The notes beneath the pieces are model-generated. The model made no database searches and was not told the origin of the DNA. It saw only the letters and a program-made list of their open reading frames with translations. Shown here in pieces: positions 36,958 through 49,954 of a stretch of 64,000 nucleotides of DNA. The stretch is from Isoetes taiwanensis (Eukaryota; Streptophyta; Lycopodiopsida; Isoetales; Isoetaceae). The DNA lies in NCBI GenBank assembly GCA_021234155.1, contig JAJEKV010000110.1:2076338-2140337 (forward strand). Direction: 5' to 3'. Every line of letters starts with the position of its first letter. The stretch's first letter is position 1. The position numbers and the translations under genes are program-made.

Positions 36958-37636
36958 GTTGCCAATAATGTTCTACCTCCTCTTCTCGACCTTCACAACA
37001 TCACCATATTGATCGGTGTTTCGACAAGCTCACCCTACTAATTTTCACAAACAATCCCAAGCCATTACAATATATGATTAACACATCATCACTAATGTTG
37101 TATCCTCTAGACTCATTGAGGTTAAGGAATACAAATCCAAGTTATATCTCAACACTTGGTATAGTTTTTCACTCGTCACATTCATCAAAAATGCCTAAAC
37201 TCTAAAATCTAAGATGTAAGTTTATCAAGGATATTTGTAAACATGTAACTTACCCACAATTCATGTGGTCATTGGTCTTCCTATCTTAATGCCACTTTCC
37301 CTAAGAATACTATCTATCTCTCCTAAGGATTGTTTGTTTCACGACCATTTAATACAATAATCGTTACTTTTTCAATATCCTAGCTTTGACAATCTCACAC
37401 TCAGTATTTATGAACATCAAACCTTACAGGTTCCATTCTAGCCACCCAAAATTGTCTATCATGCATTTGTTCTCTTCCTGCTTCATTTTGAATGAGGGCA
37501 TTTGGTGCTGGCCTTCATCACTATATGTTAAAGGAAATACTTACATTTTTTGCAATCACAAGCTATGGGTATAAAATTTGAAGGAAGTGGTTGTTGTATG
37601 TAAGATGCCATCCTCTATCAATGCAATGAACATGTT

Positions 37637-37980
37637 AAGTAAGAGCTCTTTGTGTCGAGCGCGGGATCGTAGAGGCGGAGTGGCGTTGGCGGCTCTTTGG
37701 ATCGATGTGGCGGGAGCTTTTCTACAAAAACATGACTCTTTAGTTGGTATATTTTTACATTATTTGTGAGAGTCTTTGTGCTTAATTTTACCAAGCCATA
37801 AGAGGGCTATCGATTTGCTAAAATATTTCCAACCTAACTCTTAAGGAGTTACGAATAAGCATAGCTTATGGGAGCGAAGATGTTGAGGTATGCTCTGTAG
37901 TAACTTCCCATATTGTTGATGCATGTCTTGTTTTATCTGATAATATAAAAATGGCACCTTCATGGTGTCACCTTGCCTTC

Positions 37981-38011
<31 letters not shown>

Positions 38012-38020
38012 GAGCTCTTT
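37637..38020 (+). mobile_element. 354-bp retroposon with 15-bp target duplication and A27 tail
   Basis: The 15-mer AAGTAAGAGCTCTTT occurs at 37637-37651 and again, identical, at 38006-38020. It brackets a 354-bp body (37652-38005) that ends in a run of 27 A (37981-38007, partly shared with the duplication). This is the signature of L1-driven target-primed insertion. The body starts GTGTCGAGCGCGGGATCGTA and its 3' end (CACCTTCATGGTGTCACCTT GCCTTC) forms a small hairpin before the tail. No A/B-box or known SINE head was recognised, so it could be a SINE, a 5'-truncated LINE, or a processed transcript. Confidence 0.88.
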
Positions 38021-38159
38021 ATCACATTGGCATTTCATCTCTATCTTCACTATTGTAGGTCAATTATAATGCGTTTAACATTGCTTAATTTTCTAAAGCT
38101 CATTTGATGGGCTAACCATTACTCTATCCAGTAGGGGTAGTGGTATTATTAACTGGAGT

Positions 38160-38470
38160 CTTCACCGAGAAGTTCTAATAGACGATGGCGAGCTTCATTG
38201 AATGGCTATTAGTCAAGGAATTTAACTTTAACTAGATGCATACTACCATTTGTGCGAGAGGATATGATGACAAATCGGTAGATTATGATACACGAATTGA
38301 CTTGAACAAACAGAATTTTGTCATTTACCGATGACTTCTAACTCAATTCTAAGCTATCCAACTCTATTAATAACTCGTATTTTATTCCCAGATGTTCATA
38401 ACCCATAGTTAATAGCCCCATTATAGTACAAAGACTTGTATATATATATATATCTCTTATATATATACAA
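38160..38470 (+). repeat. Two-module repeat: left module, copy B (partial)
   Basis: Carries GAAGTTCTAATAGACGATGG CGAGC, the end of the coding remnant, followed by the shared tail CCCATTATAGTACAAAGACT TG and a TATATA tract at about 38440-38466. Confidence 0.6.
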
Positions 38471-38850
38471 TTATTTTATGGGTCCTATGGGGGGTTGAGT
38501 GTGGGTAGAGATTCATCTCGGCCGTCTATTTTCTGAGGTGTCGCGACAATAGCCCTTGGATTTGATGGGGGGCATGCATGGGGCATGCATGGGGCATGCA
38601 CCCCATCCCTGGGCCGTCGATCGGGCACGCGAGAAATCGTGGCCCTTGCTTTTAAGCTTAAGGAAGGTGCAAGGAAATTGTTAATAAAGATTGATCTCGG
38701 TAGTCCATCTACGAGATGGGCCGGTCCGCATTTATGACACTTCAATCAACCCCAAGCAGCCCCCTTTATTTGGGGCTTTTGATGTGGGCCGTTAGATCTA
38801 GGATTCAATTGGGGCATTTTATGTAGACCGTCCATCCTTGAAATTAAGGC
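38460..38850 (+). repeat. Two-module repeat: right module, copy B
   Basis: Begins TATATATACAATTATTTTAT. It holds the GATCTCGG...CCATCT region twice (about 38512 and 38693), a GGGGCATGCAT triplication near 38571-38600, and then the TTTGGGGCTTTTGATGTGGG and TTGGGGCATTTTATGTAGAC words. A run of 15 A interrupts its right end at 38864-38878. Confidence 0.7.
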
Positions 38851-38879
38851 ATTTTCCTTCAACAAAAAAAAAAAAAAAT

Positions 38880-39640
38880 AGGGCATTTTATATTTAATGT
38901 TTATTAAATATTGGATGTCTATGTCGGGCTGGGATGTCGGAGCAGCAATTAAGCATCATTAATTACATTGTTAGGTGGCAAGTTTTCAGTCCCGTTTCTT
39001 CTTTAACATCGTAGCTAGCTATTGCGATCTCTTGCAAGTAATGGAAGGCCGAAAGCCTTCCGATTATCCTTTACAGATCCTCGTTACCTCCCCTTTGTTT
39101 TTCTACGATTAGGGTTCTTATAGTTCTTCCGAATTCTTTAGCCGATGGTTCCTTTGTCCATGGCATTCCGGATCGAAGCTAATCTAATGCTATAGAGTTT
39201 TTGAGCTTAAATCTCTCGCAATAGTCCTTGGCTTTGGCTTTATTTCGTTGAGCACCATAATCCTGATGAAGCTGAAACAATTTCTGCTTCCATTCTTCTG
39301 GCGCATCCGGCCATTTTCAGGCAAGTTTCTTTTGCTCCCGTGCTCTGTTCCCTTTTTGTCGGTTCTATTTTAATATTGGTGTTTTACCCTTTTTCAACAG
39401 ATGACCATTGTTGAGCTATGGCGGTTGGCTTCTCGTCACCATTCCGGTTGCATCGTGCAAGGTTGCTTCAGCATCATGCAAGGTTCACCCTATAACCATA
39501 TTGTTGGTCAGTTTTGGTCTCATTTTTCTTTGTCTGATACAAATTTGTGGCGTTTCTTGTGGCTCGGTGGTGCTGCAACAGCGACCAACAATGCTGGACC
39601 CAATGCTAAAAAAAAGCTTAGCATCTGTGGTTGAGAACGT
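38880..39640. other. Stretch without a recognised gene
   Basis: No family recognised. A 3' frame at 39600-39722 (LASVVENVAEESEKAAACTEW) may be an exon of the CAMTA remnant that follows, but I cannot confirm it. Confidence 0.4.
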
Positions 39641-39734
39641 GGCTGAAGAATCAGAGAAGGCTGCCGCATGTACAGAATGGCGACCTCAACAGGTTCTTGG
39701 AATGATTTTCATATTGCAATGATTTGGATAAGGT

Positions 39735-40979
39735 ATGATGTCGGCACTGCCTATTGCACTGCCAAAAAGGACTCAGCGTAGTGAGAATCCAGAAGGGAAA
39801 GATGCTTGCATGCTCGATGCTCATGTCCAAGGTTTGCTCCATATGGCAGCCGCACTTGGTTACGACCTAAACCCCATTATGAATTCTGGTGTGGGTGTCG
39901 ACTTCAGGGACAATAAAGGGTGGACTGCATTGCATTAGGGCGCTTATTTCGGGAGGTAATGTGACTTACACTTCCTTTAATTACAGTAACTGCTGGAAAA
40001 GCAAGTACAAGTCTATCAAGATGAGAGAAAAGAAAGAGGACATTCTGGGCTTATGAAATGGTCTAACGTTGTGAGTCGTCTCAGATCCTACCATTTGTTT
40101 TGTAAATCTGCTACAAGTGGATTCACACCTTTTAAAACCTACACAGTCATCTGTTCTGGGAGCAGGAACAATCTGCTTTTCTGCGGACAATTATCTAGAG
40201 CTCACATACATATTCTCCTTGCTTCCTCTCCCGTCTGACAGGCCTCCTATTATACCTATACACATAGATATAATTGTACTTGGCTTTATAGCGACGAGCA
40301 TGCAAAAATTCCCTTACTTCAGTTCTTGCTGCTGGTGCTCTAAACCTTCAAGTATTTTCTTTTGACTTCTCCAGGAGCATAGCCCACCCATGGGACCTGG
40401 AGGACATGTGAAATCACTATTATAGAACATTATCCACTAGACTGCATCTGGTCTCTTCTTAATTTGTATCAAAAAGGGCACGCTTCTCTCGTCTTTTGTG
40501 TACATTTCTACCAAGTTGCTATTCTGTGGGTTTGATTTGAAGTTTCCTTGTCTATTTGAGACACAGAACTCTGACAATTGTTGCGCTTCTCAGGGAAAGT
40601 TGTGTTTTGAAGCTGTTATCAAGTGGGGCTACTCCAGGATGTGTGACAGATCCCACCGCTTCCAATCCAACTGGCTTAACAGGCTACTGGTTCAGGGCAT
40701 ACTGAGCTTGCTGCATTTTTGGCAGAAACCTTATTAACACGCCATCTCAATGTCTTACTCTCAAGGATGACAACATAAATGAGATGCACTTCAGCTCTGC
40801 TGCTATGGCAGCTGAGGAGGCTGTTGAATGCTTGACTGGGAACCCAGATACTCAACATCTTATAAAAGGAAAGGAGAACTCGACGGTTCTGCGAAGAACC
40901 TTATCTGCTGTTAGGAAATGGAAAGCTCGAAAGTCGTTTTTGCATACACGGCAGCAGGTTATCAAAATTCAGGTATAGT
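39735..40979 (+). pseudogene. CAMTA-type transcription factor gene fragment
   Basis: Exon-like piece 1 (about 39790-39956) reads EGKDACMLD, then GLLHMAAALGYDLNPIMNSG and DFRDNKGWTALH. This is the ankyrin-repeat signature of calmodulin-binding transcription activators (family form ...AALGYDWA...NFRDVNGWTALHWAA). A stop (TAG) stands where the conserved Trp codon is expected, then GAYFGR and a GAG|GTAATG donor-like site. Piece 2 (about 40593-40979) has PGCVTDPTASNPTG, AELAAFLAET-like text in a second frame (ELAAFLAETLLTRHLN), LTLKDDN, then SAVRKWKARKSFLHTRQQ VIKIQ, the start of the IQ region, and a donor-like CAG|GTATAG. Frameshifts and the stop make it a pseudogene. DNA-binding CG-1 and TIG domains are absent. 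Confidence 0.82.
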
Positions 40980-41730
40980 GTGCAGATTTCACTTCCAGAA
41001 ACTATTGTTTTATGTTGTGGCAGCTAAATAGTACCCTAACAAGCTGCCTTCCAATATGTTAATGATACAAGTGCAAGTGCATTTCAGAGTTTCTATTAGA
41101 GAGAAGATGGTATTAAATCCTAAGGATTGTTCCTATCCAACAAGTATTGAGTACAAGCTGTTATCTAGGACCCCGCAAAACCAAGACAAACTGAATAGTG
41201 TAGCAGAGAAACCTCCTTCCTCAGATTATGTGTACAAAGACAATAAATCACTATGCTTGATGTCTATACCCTGTATCACTTAAGAAGTTATAATAAATAC
41301 CTCTTCTTTTGATCCTTGGCAGAAAGCCAAGATATTCCATCCCAAACCTATCAAGAAGAAAGTTTTGTTAATGGATCTGTATATTTACAAGCACAGTTAA
41401 GATAGATAGGATCTATGATACCAATGTCACTTCTATTAAATGCCAAATGATTATATGCTTCCATTTCTGCCTGTTCCTTTGTTGCTTAGTGATGATTTCT
41501 TGCTCCTAAGCCAAGATCACCTGCACTTGGGCTCGTCCCAATTTCCTTGGTATCATCATGCACAAGATAGACGTTTAAGTAGGCTAAATAATACTTGCAT
41601 CATACAGGCGAGATCTGAATCGAAGTATTCTATCTGATCCACATGTCAAATTTCTTATCAATAATGTTTACCAATGTCTGAATGCTTGTAAAACTTGACC
41701 TTGTTCTTTAAAGTATGGAGTTACTTTTCT
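40980..41730. other. Stretch without a recognised gene
   Basis: Lies between the CAMTA and ABCG remnants. The reading frame at 41056-41283 shows no recognised motif; it may be intron or unrelated sequence. Confidence 0.4.
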
Positions 41731-41731
41731 A

Positions 41732-41980
41732 TCACCAAACCACCAAATAGCTTCTATAATGGCATCATCATTTTACTCGTGGTTCAATCTCGTTTCTGGT
41801 TTCCTCATTCCTAGACCAGTAAGATGCGCTTTTGTAACATTTATTCCTACTGTTTTTAAAGAAAGAAAAATTATAACAAATGTATTTGGATTTCTGCAGA
41901 AAATTCCAAAATGGTGGCAATGGTACTTCTGGATCTGTTCGGTAGCATATACAGTCTATGGTCTTATCACTTCCCTTTGC
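41732..41980 (+). pseudogene. PDR-type ABCG transporter fragment (two exon pieces)
   Basis: The plus-strand frame reads [20 protein letters not shown], then VSGFLIPRP, up to 41818. After an apparent intron at 41819-41899 (GTAAGATG...TTTCTGCAG) it resumes [25 protein letters not shown]. Joined in phase at RP|KIPKWW, this is the hallmark C-terminal region of full-size ABCG (pleiotropic drug resistance) transporters (GF.IPRP.IP.WW.WYYW..PVAWT.YGL). The open frame runs through the intron without stop, but the splice signals and family alignment favour an intron. The rest of the transporter, including its nucleotide-binding domains, is absent, and similarity ends near 41980. It is a gene fragment only. 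Confidence 0.8.
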
Positions 41981-43280
41981 ATTCTGAAGCTTAAATTTCC
42001 GGTGCTTAAATTCCCTTCTCTTGATCTTCAGTACGCTTCTAATCCATCCAGGTAATGCAATGTTATATTGTGATAGTTCATGGCTGAATTTGGTTAATTC
42101 ATCTGAGTGTCCTTTAGTTCTTGAATGTGTTTAAAATACGAATGCAACATGATCTATATTTTTATTCAGAGCGCTCTGCTCATGCAGGCTGAATCTTTGG
42201 TTATGCACCTTCTATAACCTCTTTGGCGGAATATCATGTGCACAGTGACATTTTATGACTGAATTATGTGAGTCTTTTTTTTTCTCAACTTACATATGGG
42301 TAAAACATTTCTTGAGCATATCAATTACCACATTATGAAGAGGTACCAATCCAATGTATTAATCTGCATTTCTCCTTCGAAGAACTGCTTTTACAATGCA
42401 TGCTTTGAGCTACTCAAAACATGACGCATAAATGTTTAGGATATAATGATAGTCGGTCTATGTTTGACTCATGTACACAGGTTGACACATTTGAGATCAT
42501 TCCTTGCAGCTCATAACATAGGTATTTGTATTCTGCTCTCTGGCGTAGCTCCAGCAAAATCGGAGAGTGCATTTTGGTCCCATATTTGCCAGGCTACAGT
42601 TCAAGTGGGAAAGCTAAGGTCAGAAATACAACCAGTTCTTTCTATTGAGTTAGTTAGAGGTTCGGTTTAGCTTTACATCAATCCGCAGGAGATAGTACAG
42701 TTTGCTTAAATATTTGTTCCCTGATCATGCTTTGATTTGGACAGGTTTTTAAATGCACGTCTTGCACGAGATTGGTTTTAAATCCAGAAGCAGGTTGGTT
42801 GCAACATTTTGGCAAATTGAAATCTGAATTTTGCTTTGGTTTTCACATATATGTTCCTTAAATTGGAAGTGGTGGTTTTTTCTACCCATAAGCTCTTGCA
42901 ACGAATTGTTCTTTACTTAAGTAAACATCTGTTTTTGCAAAGGTAAACAACAACTAGAAGTAGTTGTTTCATTCGACATTTATTCAATAATATTTGCATG
43001 CCGTTTTCTGCTTGCTGAATGCCTTCTATTTCTGCAATTTCTAGGAACTACACGTTGTTCTTTGCTTCCAGCAGAGATGAGCCAAAGACTGCTTGATGTC
43101 TATCTTTTATTTCTAGCTTCCAGGTTGATATCATGTTATAAATCAACATGCTTTCCATTCCCTAGTAATTTCTTCAGAGTCAGACCCCATTACATATTGC
43201 TGCCATTGCTAATAATGAGAACATGACAGTAGACTTGTTGATTATTAATTCGAAATACAGCATTTAGCAGTAGGAAGAGA
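41981..43280. other. Stretch without a recognised gene
   Basis: Contains short exon-like text at about 42520-42620 (SGVAPAKSESAFWSHICQAT) that I cannot assign. Otherwise AT-rich and featureless. Confidence 0.4.
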
Positions 43281-43438
43281 CATGATTTTGTCTGTGAAAC
43301 ATGAATACCACGAGGAAAACAGATAGCAAGGGCATGAAGTGAATGTGACACACGTCAATCATGATTTTGTCTGTGAAACATGAATACCACGAGGAAAACA
43401 GACAGCAAGGGCATGAAGTGAATGTGACACACGTCAAT
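43281..43438. repeat. Tandem duplication, 79-bp unit x2
   Basis: Each unit starts CATGATTTTGTCTGTGAAAC and ends GTGACACACGTCAAT. Only one substitution (AGATAGC / AGACAGC) separates them, so it is recent. It directly adjoins the exostosin fragment. Confidence 0.95.
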
Positions 43439-43455
43439 CATAGACATTACCTGTT

Positions 43456-43755
43456 TTATGGGGGAGCAATTTTTGATTCTGAAAGCCGCGGCCATACTTG
43501 AGGAATTGCTATATCCTTGTGAGGCACATAGAACTTTTGAAAATAGTTTGAGGAGCATGTAACTTTGACTGCATTATGCTGTAAGGCACGAAACTTGGAT
43601 GAAGCTTCTCGACAAATTGAATGACAGCATGCATAAAAATGGTCAGCTCCATGTGATTGGTTCCAAAACCTAAATTGATAATTGACATTCTGAACATATG
43701 CAGCCACAAAATTGGCAATAGATGCCTCTGACCGTATTCTGCGATCATTCCGCAT
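43456..43755 (-). pseudogene. Exostosin-type glycosyltransferase (GT47) fragment
   Basis: The minus-strand frame reads NFVAAYVQNVNYQFRFWNQS, then HGADHFYACCHSICREAS, then NAVKVTCSSNYFQKFYVPHK, DIAIPQVWPR. This corresponds to the plant exostosin/GT47 pattern in which a WNRS/T-GxDHF segment is followed by a short helix, a CS(A)N segment and VPHKDI.LP. GT47 enzymes are Golgi type II membrane glycosyltransferases acting on cell-wall polysaccharides or glycans. Only about 90 residues from the middle of the domain remain. No start, membrane anchor or C-terminal part is present. It stands alone as a fragment, with unrelated sequence on both sides. Confidence 0.78.
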
Positions 43756-45000
43756 TGGGTTTACAGAAGGAGCTGTTTATAAGATTTATCTTAAACATGT
43801 GTACAGTTGCCGTAATTCTCTTAACAGATTATTTATTGTGAGCCTCAAGTCAAGCGCAGATGTAAGATGCCATTTATGTCATTTCTACGTATTATTTTGA
43901 TTATGCGAATTAAAAGTTTGATCGTTCTGTTGCTCTGAGCCACAAATTATTTTGTCCTAGAAGAATTTAGGTTGCAAGGAAGTTAATTATATTTATCTTC
44001 TATCTCATGCTAGATGAGGATATACAGCCTAGGTTGCCCATAAGTTTTTATTAGGGTGCCTGAAAGTTGCAGCAGACATTATTATGGTGAGGCTAAAAAG
44101 CCATGCCCCTAGAGCAGAGAAGGTAAATCAAAGAACCAAAAAGTTAGGATCGAAGATTAGAACCCTAAAATTGATAGAAAAAAAAAGAGTTCCACTAGAG
44201 AAAATGACTACAGTCACACTGCCTCAACTTCGAAAAATTGCGATTTTTAGCATGATTTTGACCAGGGTTTGACCATGGATTTGTCACTTTTTTAAGGTAA
44301 AATCCTGCGTTCAAATTTTGCATGTTCAAATTGACACAAATTTGTTATGAAAGAAGCTCACATTATCGAATGTTGGACGTAATATTGATTTGAACTCCAC
44401 AGGTTTCAGATTCACAGACTTCTCACCTCTACCGAGGCAATTATGAAATTATATGAAGCTATATGGCAATGTCTTACATATCCAACTTCCACTATGATAT
44501 TGACTTCTAACTTAATTCTCGACATTCAACTTTAAATAGCATCGAAGTCGAGCTATCAAACTCGACTTTGGTAGATAAGTTTTTTATGTACATTGGAGTT
44601 GTCTGGCTTGACACTCACCAAGTTGTCAAATTATTCTTTACGTTGTACACTTACCAAGTTGTCAAATTATTCTTTACGTTGTACACTTGAGTCTGCAGAC
44701 TAGTAGTGTTGACACGACGTGATTTCACGTTCTATAAATCATTCTTTGACAAAATGTTTGACTTTGACTTATTCATTTAGGTTGACTATTTTAGTTTAGC
44801 TTCGCTTTTCGACTTGACCTCGCTCCTTAAGCTAACTTCAACTTTCAACTTTCTTGATAAAATCTTCACCGAGAACTCTGTAATGGTGATATTACTTTTG
44901 ATAACAGACTGCCTTCCATTCACAAAGATTCTCTGATTGCATCTAAGGTTAAGACTCAAGAAAGAAGAGCAATAGCAATGAATCTCTTAGTGTAATCTCC
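43756..45000. other. Stretch without a recognised gene
   Basis: AT-rich. Contains a 36-bp tandem duplication at 44611-44682. Otherwise no supported coding or RNA feature. Confidence 0.5.
44611..44682. repeat. Tandem duplication, 36-bp unit x2
   Basis: Two units of ACACTYACCAAGTTGTCAAA TTATTCTTTACGTTGT differ at one base. Confidence 0.95.
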
Positions 45001-45009
45001 ATTTAGTGG

Positions 45010-47010
<2,001 letters not shown>

Positions 47011-47012
47011 TA

Positions 47013-47125
47013 AGGAAGGAAGGAAGGAAGGAAGGAAGGGAGGGAGGGAGGGAGGGAGGGAGGGAGGGAGGGAGGGAGGGAAGGATGGATATTTTAACGT
47101 CCATGGAGGCCAACTGGCCTATGGG
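47013..47125 (-). repeat. LINE 3' terminus: core plus composite GGAA/GGGA tail
   Basis: About six GGAA units change into about twelve GGGA units, followed by ATTTTAACGTCCATGGAGGC, CAACTGGCCTATGGGAC. The unit change within one tail suggests later expansion of a variant unit. Confidence 0.9.
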
Positions 47126-48480
47126 ACAGAAACATTACAAATATACAATAGAAATAATAATAAAGTGTGTGTAAGCACAGTGAACTAAAGGTAACCAAAC
47201 CATGGGTTCTGAGGCCACTGATCTCGAATAATAGCTGTGCCTCCCCGATAGACTGCCCACTTTCGCTGTAGCCTAGCCTTCCGCACCTTACACAACTCCT
47301 GACGTCGTCTGGTGAGCTGAAGTGGAGAGAGATCCTCCTGAACTGAGAACTGGGTGTCTTTTAGATGACTTCCATGATGAAGTACATACAGCCTGTCCTG
47401 TGGGCTATTGAACTGCACGACGATATGGCGGGGACGGTCTGGCCTCTAAGCCCCAATCCTGCGCGCTGTAACAACGGTGGGCCTCTGAATATGCATGACA
47501 TCTGTAAAGAAGTTAGCTACCTGTTCTGTATCCAAGGCAGGATTTGCCTGCGGCTCACACCGCAGGCAATCGCGAATTCAAGCTTACGTCCCACCGCCGT
47601 CATCTGCCACCGAGGTGAATTACGCTGCTGCTTGGCGTTCCCGGGGTCCTTTATCACGCTTGTGAGTATGATCCTGCCCCTGCTCTTGTGTACCATCATG
47701 ATCTTTTTCTGCCATCTCTACATCAGCAGTCCCATAGGCCTCTGTTTGCATCTCGTCACCAATGCATGTGCTCTCTTGGGTCTGGATTTGGGCATCAGTG
47801 CAGAGTTTTGGGCAAGAGGAGGGAGACGACAAGATGGCGGAGTAGAGCAAATTCAGTATCTGAAATACAAGCTTACCATCCAAGGAAATGGTCGGGCCTG
47901 CCAGAGATGCATTCTGTAAAGTGTCCAGAAGAAGATGCTGGTCTGATGAGGGCAAGAGCGGGAGGACCCGTGCTTGAAGAGAGGCATACTGGTTTATGAG
48001 ATCAAATTCTTGAAGCGAAAAATGTTCAAGCCATGTGACACGCAAGAGCTCCGCACCAGTGAAGTTATAGCGGCGTTGGCGATGCTTAGCCATGAGATAT
48101 TGGAACAGTGGGGTTTTAGCTTGCAAGCGGGTTGTGAATTCTCAAACAAATAGACTGCGTTTAAACTGGGTACAGAATCTGTCTAAACTCTAAGCTCTAT
48201 GTTAGTGACGCAAAGCTCTATGCTAGCCGAACTGGACTGTATGAACTCTAAGCTCTATGCTAGCAACTCAAAACTCTATGCTAGTCAGCCGGAAATTAAC
48301 GCTAGGGGAATGGCCTGTGAAGCAGAATTGGTCACACAACTGTCCAAAATAAATGAAAGCAACTCCAAACCTGATGCCGATGGCCAAAATTGCGGATGGG
48401 GGTCTCTGCTGACCTTGGGGCGTTGCTGCAGAACAAACCTGAATCGGAACTGTAACTTGGTATTTACTTGGAATTACTAG
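47013..48480 (-). mobile_element. ORF1-only LINE derivative with (GGAA/GGGA) tail
   Basis: Minus strand, one frame from 48126 to 47185. It starts MLAKHRQRRYNFTGAELLRV and ends in a LINE ORF1 C-terminal domain (RPRHIVVQFNSPQDRLYVLH, then EDLSPLQLTRRRQELCKVRK) close to that of LINE 2 (DLTPLQQRERSQELVKIREI). Four in-frame stops interrupt the region 47440-47622. Upstream, 48190-48290 has repeated SIEL-like words (tandem CTAAGCTCTATGCTAG in DNA), compatible with an ORF1 coiled coil. After the ORF1 stop only about 110 bp remain before the LINE 3' core (47092-47125) and the microsatellite tail at 47013-47084. Endonuclease and reverse transcriptase are absent, so any mobility would have needed ORF2 from a complete LINE. 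Confidence 0.75.
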
Positions 48481-49495
48481 GGCATGACGCCTGAGATGTC
48501 GGTCAAATTGGAGACTTGGTTTGCCAACTCTCCTTGCTGAGTCGACGGGTGAAGATGTTTGCTATGGTATTGCCAAATCCCTGCTTCTTGCCGATCTGTG
48601 CTTCCCAATCTGTTGCCGTGCCGTGCTTATGCTTGATGCTACCCCCTCTACTGATTCTTACATGAGCTAGAGGGGCCTGGGCCCCTGGGCGCCTAGGCGC
48701 TCACGCCAAAGCGACAAGCGGCAGGCGGCAGGCGGCAAGCGGTTCATTGATGTTTGATATTAAGGATGATTATTATTGATGTTTGGTATGTCTTATCAAA
48801 TTGCAATTAACCATATTGCTTTATCACAATTTAACAGTACTCACTGATTATCCTCCAAAAGGCTTAATGCACATAATCTATCCACTTAAAATGTGAGTGC
48901 TGAATCCCATTATCATAGAAAATAGCATATTTGGGTAGTCAATCTTACATCAGATGACCATAGAAACTCATGCTCTACAAATGTGCAGCAACATCGGGCA
49001 TTCACATTATCTGTAGGAGAAGTGAAGATATGGACGGGAGCATCCAAAAAAGTTCCACATTAGGCTCCTGGTAATCTGCACCATGTGAAGATGTATATTT
49101 AAAGTTCTGCATGAACTAAATAGTGCCAATGAACCAGGAAGAAAGTTTGTGCTTTCTATATCTGTGCTTATCCTTAATTACTTCTAAGCGTGAAATTTAT
49201 GTCTTTCCAAATTTTCTACTTTAAAGGTTCACTTGGCCCACATGTTCTTTATAAAGCATTACTAAAATCCATCCTTTTAATGCAAAGTTAATACTTTGAT
49301 GATATCGTCATTAGACATTTTTAACAACAAAAATATTTACGTAAGCAAATCATGACCATTTTCGCAAGCGTCAACCTGTAATATTCTCAAATTTTTTTTA
49401 TTTTTTATTTTTTTTTGAGAGAGAGAACGAGATCTTTTTTATATTATATATGAGATAAGAAATACAATGCTTCAACACACATAGAGAATTACTAC
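48481..49495. other. Stretch without a recognised gene
   Basis: No coding family recognised. Includes GGCAGGCGGCA-type short repeats at 48717-48741 and poly-T near 49388-49413. Confidence 0.5.
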
Positions 49496-49549
49496 AGGGG
49501 TAAATCTCAACATCTTCATTCTCTATGTGCTGAAGATGTTGAGATTTAC
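49470..49549. repeat. Perfect 19-bp-stem hairpin
   Basis: GTAAATCTCAACATCTTCA (49500-49518) and its exact reverse complement (49531-49549) enclose a 12-nt loop. A second, overlapping inverted pair uses CTTCAACACACATAGAGAAT (49470-49489) and the loop region. It could be a small foldback transposon or a small-RNA precursor; the sequence alone does not tell. Confidence 0.9.
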
Positions 49550-49589
49550 TCAAAAATTGCACGTATATCAAGTAAAAACACAAGCTAAG

Positions 49590-49655
49590 AATAGAATAGA
49601 ATAGAATAGTTTTTTTAACGTCCACGAAGACCAATAGGTCATGGGACAATGTCAG
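49590..49655 (-). mobile_element. Severely 5'-truncated LINE 3' end with (GAATA) tail
   Basis: About three GAATA units (49592-49609) are followed by TTTTTTTAACGTCCACGAAG, ACCAATAGGTCATGGGAC. Only about 50 bp of the LINE 3' end remain, a typical dead-on-arrival insertion of the same family as LINEs 1-3. Confidence 0.8.
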
Positions 49656-49954
49656 GCACTTCGTTTGAAGGGCATTTTAGTTATTTTCACAAAATCTAAA
49701 GATATTTTATTAATTTCCTCAAAAGACATTAAGGTCCACATATTAAAGCAACAATTGGGTATTGCAAAAAAAAATGAACAAGCTTAAATTCACATGCATC
49801 GTCACATCCAAAATAGTCCGCCATTTTTCACAGGCCATCACAACATTAGGGCAATTTATATGTACATGTGCAGCATCCATCATCATCGTGCAAAATGGTT
49901 CAACATTTTCACACCATCAAAAATCGTCACAACCTTTTCTTCAGCCTTAAGACA

